NCBI GenBank assembly: GCA_018466975.1
Contig: CM031557.1
Coordinates: 1,054,001-1,118,000 of the forward strand
Direction: 5' to 3'
Length of the DNA: 64,000 nt
Source of the DNA: Sparassis latifolia
Taxonomy: Eukaryota > Basidiomycota > Agaricomycetes > Polyporales > Sparassidaceae
The notes under the pieces are model-generated. The model searched no databases, had not been told where the DNA came from, and was given only the letters and a program-made list of their open reading frames with translations. The position numbers were made by a program, and so were the translations under genes. The number at the start of each line of letters is the position of its first letter. Positions within the stretch are counted from its first letter, which is position 1. Positions 22,498-33,296 of this stretch are shown here, in pieces.

Positions 22498-25400
22498 GGT
22501 TGTTGAAAGCTCATATTTTGATCGTAATACTAACTCTGTCATTCTGATGTGTAAAGATGCAAATGTGAACTACTACAATCCATATATTCTGGTTTTTTGC
22601 AGACATAATCATGACATTAAATGTATTCTTTCTGGTAAAGCTGCGAAGGCTGCAATGTTTTATATTACAGACTATATTACTAAGGTTGACCTAAAAACCT
22701 ATCAGATGCTATCATTGTTATCAAAGGCAGTAGCAAGTTTACCCAGTGGCAATGACCAATCCTCGCAATTGACTAGTTACAGTACAAAAACCTTACTAAA
22801 TAGGTGCTTGGCTCAATTCTTGCGTCAACAACAGATCCACTCTCAGCAAGCAGCCTGGTACATACGTAAGAGAGGCGATAGTATTTCATCACATCCTACA
22901 AAGCCCTTGCTATCTATTTTGTTACTGCTTTATGTCAAAGAGCATTATTCATTTGCTATGCAAATTGAAAGTCAGAGTGGTGAGGATAATCATTCTGATG
23001 CTGATGACATAGAAGAGTGTACTATCAATATTAAAGTGAATAAAAATGGACAGCTACTCGAACGGAACCAAATTGATGATTACATCTACAGACCAGACAC
23101 TCTTTCTCACTTAAACTTCTATGACTTCTGCAGATACTTCACATTAGAGTCTAAAACAGCACAGCATAACCATCATACATCAGATGATCGACTAGGTGTA
23201 CTTCCACGTCTTTCTGTAAAGGAACAACATCCTCTTGCAGATACACATGTACTTGTTGAGCACTTCAGTCCAATGCATGTTGACTTTAATATGGAGCGTG
23301 TTCCACGTCCAATTGGTACACTGATCCCTCGCCGTGAAAATAGTGAAAGGTATGCAATATTTATGCTGGCACACTTTAAACCATTCAGTGATACAGTTCC
23401 ACTTGTAGAGTACGGTGACACCTTTCAGCATACCTTCAGTGTATATGACTTTAGTGAGTTCAGCAAAACCAAGATGCGCAACTGGGAGGCAGCATATGAA
23501 TGCGAAGATGCAAGAGACAGTGAACGGTTGCGCAAGCGAGCGACGCTGCTAGCAGAATCACGTCACTTGACAAAATCCATGTACTCATCTGTTACAGCAG
23601 ACACAGATGATGATGTTGATGTTACATCACATGATAGACGAAGTGCAGTCAATGACTTTAAGATACAGCAGTTTGTCTCTTTACTTGAACAGTGCAATTG
23701 GCTCCATCACAACACTTATCACAAGATAGCTGCACTATCCACTGTTAAATATAATATAACCCACTTGCAGTTGCAGAAGTGGAAGTCAGCCCTACATGAG
23801 CAAGAGATGCAAGTAATGCAGAAAAGACGTAATGCTGGCAACATGAGCTCTCAGTTTACTCTCGAAAAAACTCCTGCATACACTGAGTATTACATGACGC
23901 CTACAATACCAGAACAATTAACCACATCCACAGAAGCCCCAAATATGAGTGATACTACTGCATTAGTTGAACAGTCCCCAATGAAAGTTCTACAGTCTGT
24001 TCAGACATCCTACAGTTTAAATGCTAAGCAGGCATGTGCCTTTCAGATTTGTGCAAAACATTTTATTCAAAACTATGTAGTCAAATCAGACACTGTAATG
24101 GAACCACTGTACTTGTTGCTCACCGGTCCCGGTGGCACAGGCAAGACGCATGTTGTCAAAGCCTTGAAAGAATTGATGACATACTTTGGCTGCTTATACC
24201 AAATTCGTTTTCTTGCACCTACCGGCTCTGCTGCTGCTCTAATCGATGGAATGACAATTCACAAAGGACTCGGTTTGAAGATACAATCAAAGACAAAGGG
24301 TAAAGGCAACAGGCGACTGGGCGAAAGTGAACAGGACTATACAGTAACAATTAGTGTTCAAAATCGTACAGTATTGCGTGATGAATGGCAGCGTGTTGAG
24401 TTTGTACTTATTGATGAAATCTCACTGGTTAGCTGTCAGTTACTCTCTGAGATAGATCATGCATTACGTTATGCCAAAGAAAAACCAGATGTATGGTTTG
24501 GAGGTATTAATATAATTTTTGCGGGAGATTTTTATCAATATCCTCCAGTAGGTGGCACACTGCTATACACACCTATATCAGCATATGCAAGACAGACATC
24601 AGATGAACTCAGCAAGAGGCTTGGTCGACTTGCATGGAAGCAAGTAAATGCAGTGGTAGAGTTGACTGAGCAACAACGTATGAAACATGATCCTGAGTAT
24701 GGTGATGCAGTCAACAGATTGCGAACACGTGAATGCACAATGGGAGATGTTGACCTATTTAATACACGGGTAGTTAAGTCAGCGACCCATCTTGATGGCC
24801 TTCAAATAAAAGATGATGATGATGATGATCCTACAGTAATTGTCAATACCAACCTGCTACGACAAGTTATTAATACTGAAAAGGCACAGGCAAACTGTGA
24901 TGCAGACAATGGTTTGAGCTTAATAATATGCACAGCGGTCGATAAGATTGATGGTCAGGTACCTGAGAAATCCATTCGTGATGCACTTCTGCGGCTCAAT
25001 GTAACACCACTTACTTCTGAAGGTGCCCTCCTAGCATTCATTTCATTATATGTAGGCATGCCTGTGGTACTACGCAGTCGAAACATCTCCACAGAACTTG
25101 GAATCACCAATGGTGCTCAAGGCATAGTTAGGCACATCTCGATTAAACACTGTCCTGTCGGATACACATATGCAGATTGTGTTATAGTTGAGTTTCCTAC
25201 AAGCAAGGTACATCTGCCTGATTTGCCTTCAGGCTATGTGCCTATTGCTCCAACAACATGGCGGTTTACAACTACACTTAGAGATGCCAATGGAGATACA
25301 CAAAGGTACCAAGTTACCCGACTGCAACTCATCATACAACCTGCATTTGCGGTCACCGGCCACACGTCGCAAGGCAAAACACTGCCTAAAGTACTTAACA

Positions 25401-26623
25401 ACATGACTGAGGGCGGCTTTGCAGCCTACGTTGCTGCATCGAGAGCACGCACACGAAATGGCCTATTCATCTCAGAGCCAGTAAAGTTGGAACAGCTAAA
25501 CAAGCCTGTTTCTGCTGACCTATACCATGAGACACAGAAATTTAAAGTGCTTGAGCAAAATACTTTAATTCACTATGGCTTTAAAACAGGATCCCTCGTA
25601 CCTTTGCCAAATCCTGAAAGTGAAGATGACATCTCCACAAAGTCATTTCATGTCAACTTTAGTGACAGTAGCTCACAGTCAAAAGGAACCAAACGGAAAG
25701 CCTCACAAATGGAAGAATCAGGGATTTTGCCATCAATGTCAATGCCACATTCTGACTCATCACCATACATGTACAAGCACGGTTGCCAATGGTCATCCAC
25801 AGACTACTCATGTGCATATGATGCCACATTTATGTCACTTTATCACAGCTACTCTCAACTGAGCTCTTCTTTGCGTGCAATGTGGAAGAATCAGTCAGCT
25901 ATTGCTAGTCTGTTGGTCAGTTGTTTTGAGAATCTGAGCCCAGACTCCAGTGCCGAGCAGTTTAACATGCAACGTGATTTTCTCCGAGATTTTCTTAGTA
26001 GACGATCACCTATGGAATATCCAAGATATGGTCCACAGTTTGCCTCTGCAGCAAGCATAATTGAATGTGCATTGGAAAACACCACTAACAATATAGTCAC
26101 GACCATACAGTGTCTTGCCTGTCATCAAACACGCCCAATCACACTAAGAATCCCATCTGTTATTGTGTCCACCGGCATGCAGTCCTCTGCTGAAACTCAA
26201 ACTATACAAACTTGGTTAAGTAAGACCATGACATCATCCATTCTGCATGCAAGAAGATTACTATGTCAATGCGACAGTGAAGTTGATCATAATATAAGCA
26301 ACATTACACCACCGCCCATCCTATACTTTGAATATCCATCACAGGAACATACAGTTATCACTCCCATATTTGATCTGGAATTCAATATGCAGACCACCTA
26401 CTCATTGGCAACTGTAATATACTTTGGATCTAGTCACTTTACAGCATGTCTCCTCCACTCTCACAACTCAGGATGGATATACGACGACCAACAGAATGAC
26501 GGTGTCCCACAATATGAAAACAGAATGGATACCGATGACCTTACACCACTCCTTACACTCGACGGACGCTGGGCGCACATCCTCGTGTATACATCAAATG
26601 GTCCATTCAATCGAATCAATTGA
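22475..26623 (+). CDS. Helitron polyprotein, Rep tyrosines, Pif1-type helicase and C-terminal USP-like domain
   Basis: 1,382-codon frame. The two Rep tyrosines are in FYITDYITK (codons 22661 and 22673). A linker of ~450 residues precedes a superfamily 1B (Pif1-like) helicase: Walker A GPGGTGKTH (about 24127), Walker B VLIDEIS (about 24410), IIFAGDFYQYPPVGG, and the late motifs VTGHTSQGKT and YVAASRART (about 25440). After a Ser-rich linker the last ~290 residues look like a ubiquitin-specific protease (peptidase C19) domain: Cys box DYSCAYDA (Cys codon 25811), Zn-ribbon-like CLAC and CQC pairs, and His box SHFTACLLHS with GWIYDDQQ (His codon 26435). The USP call rests on the Cys/His boxes only. 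Nicking, unwinding and strand transfer of the element are the known roles; the protease role is unknown. Confidence 0.87.
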   Translation: MQIFISHEVVESSYFDRNTNSVILMCKDANVNYYNPYILVFCRHNHDIKCILSGKAAKAAMFYITDYITKVDLKTYQMLSLLSKAVASLPSGNDQSSQLTSYSTKTLLNRCLAQFLRQQQIHSQQAAWYIRKRGDSISSHPTKPLLSILLLLYVKEHYSFAMQIESQSGEDNHSDADDIEECTINIKVNKNGQLLERNQIDDYIYRPDTLSHLNFYDFCRYFTLESKTAQHNHHTSDDRLGVLPRLSVKEQHPLADTHVLVEHFSPMHVDFNMERVPRPIGTLIPRRENSERYAIFMLAHFKPFSDTVPLVEYGDTFQHTFSVYDFSEFSKTKMRNWEAAYECEDARDSERLRKRATLLAESRHLTKSMYSSVTADTDDDVDVTSHDRRSAVNDFKIQQFVSLLEQCNWLHHNTYHKIAALSTVKYNITHLQLQKWKSALHEQEMQVMQKRRNAGNMSSQFTLEKTPAYTEYYMTPTIPEQLTTSTEAPNMSDTTALVEQSPMKVLQSVQTSYSLNAKQACAFQICAKHFIQNYVVKSDTVMEPLYLLLTGPGGTGKTHVVKALKELMTYFGCLYQIRFLAPTGSAAALIDGMTIHKGLGLKIQSKTKGKGNRRLGESEQDYTVTISVQNRTVLRDEWQRVEFVLIDEISLVSCQLLSEIDHALRYAKEKPDVWFGGINIIFAGDFYQYPPVGGTLLYTPISAYARQTSDELSKRLGRLAWKQVNAVVELTEQQRMKHDPEYGDAVNRLRTRECTMGDVDLFNTRVVKSATHLDGLQIKDDDDDDPTVIVNTNLLRQVINTEKAQANCDADNGLSLIICTAVDKIDGQVPEKSIRDALLRLNVTPLTSEGALLAFISLYVGMPVVLRSRNISTELGITNGAQGIVRHISIKHCPVGYTYADCVIVEFPTSKVHLPDLPSGYVPIAPTTWRFTTTLRDANGDTQRYQVTRLQLIIQPAFAVTGHTSQGKTLPKVLNNMTEGGFAAYVAASRARTRNGLFISEPVKLEQLNKPVSADLYHETQKFKVLEQNTLIHYGFKTGSLVPLPNPESEDDISTKSFHVNFSDSSSQSKGTKRKASQMEESGILPSMSMPHSDSSPYMYKHGCQWSSTDYSCAYDATFMSLYHSYSQLSSSLRAMWKNQSAIASLLVSCFENLSPDSSAEQFNMQRDFLRDFLSRRSPMEYPRYGPQFASAASIIECALENTTNNIVTTIQCLACHQTRPITLRIPSVIVSTGMQSSAETQTIQTWLSKTMTSSILHARRLLCQCDSEVDHNISNITPPPILYFEYPSQEHTVITPIFDLEFNMQTTYSLATVIYFGSSHFTACLLHSHNSGWIYDDQQNDGVPQYENRMDTDDLTPLLTLDGRWAHILVYTSNGPFNRIN

Positions 26624-26792
26624 ATCAACAAAATATTGTATTATTGCCACCATGACACTATACCTATTTTACTGACTTTATTACCTGATCGACACGATCT
26701 TCATGCTCAGATGATCCTTTCATTTGAATTTTTAAAAGACAGCCATACCATCAGTATCTTATATCATATGACTATATGTAACAGTACTGCAA

Positions 26793-27984
26793 CTATCCCA
26801 CCGGCTTCATTACCTGATCTACATCATCTGTCTTGTCCAATACTGTCAGCGAATTCAAGTGTTGTTCAGTACTAGTTAAAACAGAAGGCACAGACTGGAG
26901 GTAAGAGAACCGTCTCTTCTTCGGAGCCTTACCTCCACCAGTGTTATCAGCCGCCGCAGCAATACGCATCATCGACAAGTGCTCTGACTCGCAGTCCGCA
27001 ATCAGCTATAGCCACCATTAGAAGTCATTTTGTGATAACAAACAAATGCGGGCAAACGCCAACTCACCTTCATCCCCAAGCGACTCACGATCATAACAGT
27101 GTCAAGTCGTGTAAGAAACTTGCGACCTACGTTTGCCCCATTTGGACTCACGTGCTCACGAAGCTGAAAGTTTACTGAAAGCTCAACGAGCTCACCGGCA
27201 CGCACCATGTCAAGGGATGACTGCACAGGAGTAGACCACCTACATAAACACAACATCACCTCAAGCAATGCAGACAGACGATTTCATATCATGACATACC
27301 TGTCGTCATACTCGCCCTTCAGCTCCATGCATGACACGACATTGTCTGATGTCCACGAGAGCCTCCCACCAGCAACTAGCTCTGCCAATGCACCATACGG
27401 GTCAATAACCATGTTCAGATCGGCACTGTCAAACAACGGTGCTTCCACCATAGGCGTGAGCACACGTGTCTCTGCAATAAAACACGGCATGGCGCCAAGC
27501 CAGACATCATCAATTACAGATGTCGTTCCACGGCGTGCATGCATTTCCATGAAACGTAAGATGTTTGATCGGGCAGTGATGGCTCGCCGGAATGCAGGAC
27601 CTTCACCGGCAACCACAACAGTCTGCAGAGCGAGATTCGGATTTCCCCTCGGCAGCCTAGATACGAATCAATCACATCGGCAAGCAGCTTGTGAACTGCA
27701 GAAGTGACAAACCTGAATGAGCGCCTGAAAGGGGGCAGAAGACTCATCTGAGAAACAAATCCAGACACACGCAGTGTAACCTCCTCGCGCGAGCTTCGCC
27801 ACACCAGGTACAAATACCCACCCGAACTGACCTGAACATCAAATTGACGCTCAACTGTCTCGAACTGATCGTACGTCTCGAGCAGGAACTGCGATCCCTG
27901 TCCATCGGCACCCATTTCCGGATTCGGCGCCTTCGTACGTGTGGTCCACTCGTCGAATAATTTCACTGACCAAGATTCAGCCAT
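26793..27984 (-). CDS. unknown protein, left member of a divergent pair next to the Helitron
   Basis: Four exons by hand: 27984-27713, 27656-27300, 27239-27068, 27005-26793, with clean GT-AG introns of 56-62 nt and continuous frame. It starts MAESWSVKLFDEWTTRTKAP, has alternating beta-like strands (SSGGYLYLVWRSSREEVTLR, LNMVIDPYGALAELVAGG) and ends in a basic patch (APKKRRFSYLQ) and an acidic tail. No domain is recognised. The stop lies only 170 bp after the Helitron stop, tail to tail. Codon use is much more GC-rich than the Helitron, so it was not part of the Rep-Hel gene; it may be cargo or simply a neighbour. Confidence 0.65.
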
Positions 27985-28407
27985 CATCCAGTCCCATCAC
28001 GAAAACAGAAACTCGACGCACCACAACGCGCATCCTGAAAGACCTTTGCCATCGTGTCAGAACTCAGGTGAGCCTCCAAATTCATTTTGATCGAAAGCAG
28101 CAAGATTTTTACTAAACTTTATACACCAGTGTCAATTGCCAGCAAGACACAATCAACGAGCAAGAACGAACACACCGGTGGAGGTAAGTAGCCATCCACA
28201 ACGACCGACGCTCGCCCCCGCACGACAAACCGTTCGCGCGTCAGATTCAAATCTTACCATCGCGCCCAGCTCATTGTGGACACGCGCCACTGCTGCGCGT
28301 CAAATTCGGCGCACGTTCACGACCGCTCTAGCCACATCTCCACCACTGACACGGACGGTCGCCGACGTTCTCCGCCACCATCGCCAACTCGGCCGCGACG
28401 TGCAGCA

Positions 28408-29530
28408 ATACCAACACGGAACCTCGCCCGACCCAAACGCGCGTCCCCACTGGGAGCGCGTTCGCGACCGCTTTCCGCAGCACCTCGACCGCGGACGGCC
28501 TCCACCACCTGCATTCTCGCCAATGCGACGACCACGCGGACCTGCCGTTGGAACGCCAATACCGCGCCTGGCCGACCACAAAACATGCGCCCCCCCTGCG
28601 CACGCAGTTTCCTCCCCCCTCTGGCTCAGGTTTCGCGATCGCGCGCGGCTTGACCACCACGCGGACCTCCCGGCGTGCCAACACCAATCCCGCGCTGAGC
28701 TTCTCGCAAAACACGCGCACCCGCTCGGGTGCATATTTTTCTCCACTATTTTACTTACACTTTGCTGACATCCAGCAGTCCCAACACCGCACCTCGCCCG
28801 ACCCAAATGCGCGTCCCCACTGCGCGCGCAATTCGGCGCGCGTTCGCGGCCCCTCTCCACAGCACCTCGACCGCCGACACCCTCCACCACCTGCATTCTC
28901 GCCAATGCGACCACCACGCGGACCTGCCGTTGGAACGCCAATACCGCGCCTGGCCCACCGCAAAACACGCGGCCCCGCTACGCGCGCCGCCACCTCGACT
29001 CTCTCCCTCACACTTCGCGACCGCGCGCGGCTTAACCAACACGCGGACCTCCCGGCGCGCGAATCCCAATGCCGCACCTAGCCCATCGCACAACACACGC
29101 ACCCGCTCGGTGCGTATTTTTCTCTGCTATTTTGCTTACATTTTGCTGACATCCAGCAATGCCAACACGGTGCCTCGCCCGACCAAAACGCGCGCCTGGA
29201 CTGCGCGCGCAATTCCGCACGCGTTTGCGCCCCTCTCCACAGCACCTCGACCGCCAACACCCTCCACCACCTACTCTCGCCAACCGGACCACCACGCGGA
29301 CCTCCCGTTCGAATGCCAATACCGCGCCTGGGCCACCGCAAAACACGCGCCCCCGCCGCGCGCGCCGCAACCTCGACCCTCTCCCTCACACTTCGCGACC
29401 GCGCCCAGGTCGACCACCGCCCGGACCTCCCGTTCGAACGCCAAGGCCGCACCTCGCCCCTCGCAAAGCACGCACCTGCGCTGCGTACGCAATTTCCTCC
29501 ACACTCTCGCCCCCGTTTCGGCACCGTGCC
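28408..29530. repeat. GC-rich tandem array, unit about 370 bp, three copies
   Basis: Copies begin near 28408, 28790 and 29160. Shared landmarks: CCTCGCCCGACC near the start, CAGCACCTCGACCGC, CACCACCTGCATTCTCGCC, ACCACGCGGACCT.CCGTT, and an end made of a T-rich tract and TTTGCTGACATCCAGCA. Inside each unit a ~130 bp block (CCACGCGGACCTCCCG...CGCAAAACACGC) occurs twice. The array fills the space between the two divergent unknown genes. It is open in one frame (28729-29745), but the encoded repeats are Pro/Arg-rich low complexity and probably not a protein. Confidence 0.85.
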
Positions 29531-29616
29531 CAGACAGCGAATGCCGACGGACATGCCCCAACAGTCGCACCGCGAACAACTCCCACCTCGCCCGATTTCC
29601 TCTCGCAACCGCCACC

Positions 29617-31043
29617 ATGGCCTCCGTCACTGATGCTCCTGCAACCACCACTGGCAGCAAACGCAAGATGAGGCATCTGTCACCGTCCGCACCAGTGCCT
29701 TCACCCGCAAAAAGGCAGAAGCCCGAAGACAGCGACGACATGTAAGTCTTCATACCCACTCACCGCCATATACCAGCCAACATGCAGTTCTTTGCAGATT
29801 CTCGCCGACAGCACACACCGACTCCACCGCATCCGATACTCCCGCAGACGATGCTCACGCCAGTCACCGACCCGACGAGACTCCCGGTAAGCCCTACCGC
29901 AACAAAGGAAAGTGCGTCGAGAAAACCAGGACACCGTGAGTCGCTGTTTGCCACCAGACAGACACTTCCGCTAACTGCACCATATATACAAGAACCGAAG
30001 TGCTCCAGTCGCTGTCAAAACTCAGGTACGCCCTTTGGCAATTATCCACTGTGACTCACACTGACACTTTCTTACAGAGAAACACTCGCTGTGACACGTG
30101 CCATGAACAACGTGTTTGTCCTCGTGCAACCCGTGTATCTCAAGAGGGCATTCCCTTCGAACATCGCCGAGTACGTCCATTTGCCCTTGCTTTTTCTGCC
30201 ATACTACTAATCAACCCCAAAGACGTCTGGACCACGTCTCGATCGCCACCGCACACAACATCATCAATCTTGCAACCGCAGACCCCACAGCACTCCACTT
30301 TGTCACCATCGGAGCCTCCGACTACCTTCAGCTCAAGACGAGCACCCATCTCACGCTCTTCTCTGTCGTTGGCTCCGTTACCCACAGCGACCTGATCAGT
30401 CCGAGCGGTCGCAGCCGTCAACTCTGCGTTGCACCATCAGCACTCACCTGGCCACGTGCGGCCGCCGTCCTGGGTGCCATTCTCAACAGACGAACACTTG
30501 TCTTCCCGTCGTTCCATGCCGGCCTCTCCTTCTCGACAAGGTTGACCACCGGCACCTCAAACACTCCAACCAAGATCCGCGGCATGGCTCCCGCCACTCC
30601 GGTGAATGCACAACGCGGTACGTGACGTCTCGCACTACAAAATGTTCGCTAACGCACCCTGCAGGTCCACCCCCCGTGCTGCCGGCCGATCGAGATGGTA
30701 AGATCGCCCCCAACCTTCTCGCACATGCGCCCTAACTCACTCCTCCCGCAGTGCCGACTTTCGACGGGTGTAAGCCCTTCAAGTTCTCCATGCACTCCAT
30801 ATCAATGCTTCCCAAAATCCACGACGATCTCTCCACAGAGTCTGCCGTCCTCCTGCTCTTCACTCTTGGGAAGTACATCAAGAGCCACCCTGAACTATCG
30901 TCCTTCTCGCCAATCCGGGATCGATGCCCCGCGGCTTCCTCGAGGACGAGCCCATGCCCCTCCTCGGAGTCTTCCGACCGAATTCCGAGCCTGACCAACA
31001 CCACTCGGATGACAGCGACGACGATGATGCCTCGCTTGTCTAG
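29617..31043 (+). CDS. unknown protein, right member of the divergent pair, one frame change near the 3' end
   Basis: Start ATG 29617 in an optimal context (GCCACCATGG). Seven exons can be joined in frame: MASVTDAPATTTGSKRKM with a likely nuclear signal (SPAKRQKPED), an Asp/Thr-rich part, a central domain (VFVLVQPVYLKRAFPSNIAE, ALHFVTIGASDYLQLKTSTH, LTWPRAAAVLGAILNRRTLV) and FDGCKPFKFSMHS...AVLLLFTLGKYIKS. At about 30895 the coherent protein moves to another frame (TIVLLANPGSMPRGFLEDEP) and ends in an acidic tail (DSDDDDASLV) at 31043. So there is a one-base indel or a missed junction there. No family is recognised; the style matches repetitive agaric hypothetical proteins. It shares the repeat array as upstream region with the 27984 gene. 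Confidence 0.6.
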
Positions 31044-31132
31044 TTTTTTCCATTACTGTAACTATCACAAATGCCTGTACTTCTACTATACGTATCAATC
31101 ACACACCCTTGCTCATACAAAAACCGTGAGCA

Positions 31133-31164
31133 CCCCGTCGGAGTCGGGGAATGGCGCGAGCGCC
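31133..31164. repeat. two adjacent GC hairpins
   Basis: CCCCG (31133) pairs with CGGGG (31145) around a 7 nt loop; GGCG (31153) pairs with CGCC (31161) around CGAG. They sit 90 bp after the stop of the unknown gene. They could act in transcription termination or be a Helitron-type terminal hairpin; neither is shown. Confidence 0.4.
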
Positions 31165-31481
31165 GCTACGATATCTTAACATGAATGATAGTTTCAGGCA
31201 AAATACTGTTCTCACGTCTGCGGCTTCTGAAGCTGAGGTCATACGACCCCGTCCACAGCCGGGTTGAATTTTCATTGCAGAGACCGAAGGCCATTGTCAA
31301 TGAGGTCGCTATATGCCCCATTTCCCCTAACCATCAACCATGGAGATCGGGTGACGTAGTGAATAAGGGGCAACAGATAACACGAAAGAGATCACACAAT
31401 GAACATCGGGCCAAACGGCATATCGCACCTAACACACAACAGCCGGGATGATGACATAGAAAAGTGTACTGTACATGGAGA

Positions 31482-32293
31482 TCAGGCCTTGAGCTGCGCC
31501 CGAAGGTTCTTCTCAAGGTTGCCCCTGGGGCGGATATACTGCACATAGGCACCATCCCTATCAGAGCGTGTCAGATGCTAAAGCAACGACGACACAGTTA
31601 CGAAGGCACGTACTGCAGCACACGCTTCTCCTCCTTCAACTTGAGATAGTCCTCGCGGTTGACATTGGTGAAGCCCCACTTGCGCGAGACGATAATCTTC
31701 TGGCGGCCGGGAAACTTGTAACGCGCGCGGCGCAGTGCTTCTTGGACAACGGCCGCATTCGCATCTTTACACCGGATGGATAGGATGATCTGGCCGATGT
31801 TGACACGGGCAACCGTGCCGTAGGGCTTACCCCAGGCGCCGCGCATGCCAGTTTGCAGACTACAAACAATTTCAGGTTCCAGTTGCAGATAACACTCGAG
31901 CGGAAGGACGCACCGATCGGCACCTGCGCAAGACAACATCTTGTTGATGCGGAGAACATGGAAGGGGTGGACGCGGACCCTCAAGTGGAACGAGTCCTTG
32001 CCAGAGGTCTTGGTGACGTACTTGTTGGCACAGATACGTGCGGCTTCCAGCGCCTCACTCGAAAGCTGCTCGTATTCATCGGAGACAAGGTGGCAGCAAT
32101 AAGGGAACTCGTCAACGGATGCGCGCTTGCGGCCAAGATCGAAGATACGAATCTGAAGCGATCGTTATGTGTGTGCACGGAGGAAATGGGGGGGAAAACC
32201 GACCTTGGAGTCGGGTACACCACGGTTGTAGCGCGACTTGGGGTAGGGCTTGTTCTTGCAGTAGCGGTAGCAGCGAGCGGGACGGCGACCCAT
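31482..32293 (-). CDS. RPL10: 60S ribosomal protein uL16 (L10)
   Basis: Essential large-subunit protein that sits near the P site and peptidyl transferase centre and joins late in the cytoplasm. Exons 32293-32204, 32152-31914, 31859-31614, 31557-31482 add to 651 nt, 216 residues plus stop, the usual size. Start [20 protein letters not shown]; then [80 protein letters not shown]; the end [18 protein letters not shown] is on the last exon. Introns are 51-56 nt. The gene looks fully intact. Confidence 0.97.
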
Positions 32294-33296
32294 CGTTACA
32301 AATCGACTCTATAACTAGAAAGCCAGCAAGTCAGCGTCATCCTAAGCTTCAAGTTTGAATCCACCTCATCCAGCAGCGATCCCGGTTGATTTTGCAGCAG
32401 TTTCTACCGGAATCGCTGGCCGGAGAGCGGCAGTAAAACAAATCGGCATACTCACGTAGTTGGAGGGGAAGGATGGTGGGCTCAAAGGTTGGAGACGACG
32501 CCTTTTGAACCGCTCAAGGCGATGACAAACGCACTCGGATGAGTAACCAACTTCGGCTTTCTCCGGGCTGCCAGTCCCGCTATTTCCCAAAGCGGTACAT
32601 GAGGGCATACTAGATGCCTTCTGTAGCGCTCACTCCTCGTCTTTCTCGGAGTTTCTCCTCTGCGTGTCCCTGGACCTGTCACACATGTAGCGCTGTTGAT
32701 TAATCTCGGGTCACACGTTCAAGTTGTCTCGGACCCGTGCACTAGCTTGAAACGCCTATCCGAAGGTTTTTCTCTTCACACAGCTCCTCGTCGTTTACGA
32801 CGTTCAGGACAGGCTTCTCCTTGCGGCGATTGTCGCTCTGATGAGTTTGCATAACGTAGTATTTGTTCGGCGGCTGTCTATGGACGAGCGCCGATCGTTC
32901 ATCTCCGAAGACTTTCTGGTTGAGCACCGCATGCGCGACAGGCAGCGTTGGCTTATCGTCGCTGTTCACTTGCCCGCTCCTGTGTGCTGCCATTCATCCA
33001 CTGCGCGCACAAGACCCGTCGCAAAACGAACGCATTCCAGCCGTCCACGTGTGTCCAGATGACTCTACACTCGTGCCCAAGGGACGCTCTTTCCTCTTCT
33101 ACACGTCATCCTGTCCCCACGCTGCATCGTGCTTTTCATATATCTCTTCTCTGTCTGCCCGCATTTCTTTTAACGGCCCACTCATTCCCGGTTGTTGGCC
33201 ACTTAACCCTCAGAAAAGCTCGATGTGAATCAACCGGGGCCGCGGCCACCCGTGTCCTCCGCTCATCATCGACCTCAGTGCTAGCCTGCTCTCGCG
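32294..33296. other. divergent upstream region of RPL10 and the Cys-rich gene
   Basis: No coding frame is convincing. It must hold the RPL10 promoter on the minus side and a long leader or promoter for the gene at 33297; pyrimidine-rich stretches (33080-33200) fit a fungal promoter. Confidence 0.45.

Larger units (their letters stand above)
19490..26623 (+). mobile_element. Helitron coding region (termini not resolved)
   Basis: Rolling-circle transposon of the Helitron group: an HUH Rep nuclease followed by a Pif1-like helicase in one very long coding unit of about 2,370 codons, currently split over three frames. DNA here is clearly AT-richer than the flanks and carries no introns, as expected for a recent arrival. 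I could not fix the ends: no certain A^TC start or hairpin + CTRR end next to the coding part. Candidate left border is between 18441 and 19490; the right border could be just after 26623 or, if the following gene pair is cargo, near the hairpins at 31133-31164. Confidence 0.8.

Noticed and set aside
28136..29616. long plus- and minus-strand open frames over the GC-rich array
   Set aside because: They are open in several frames on both strands because of GC-rich repeats, and encode Pro/Arg low complexity without homology or a sensible start.
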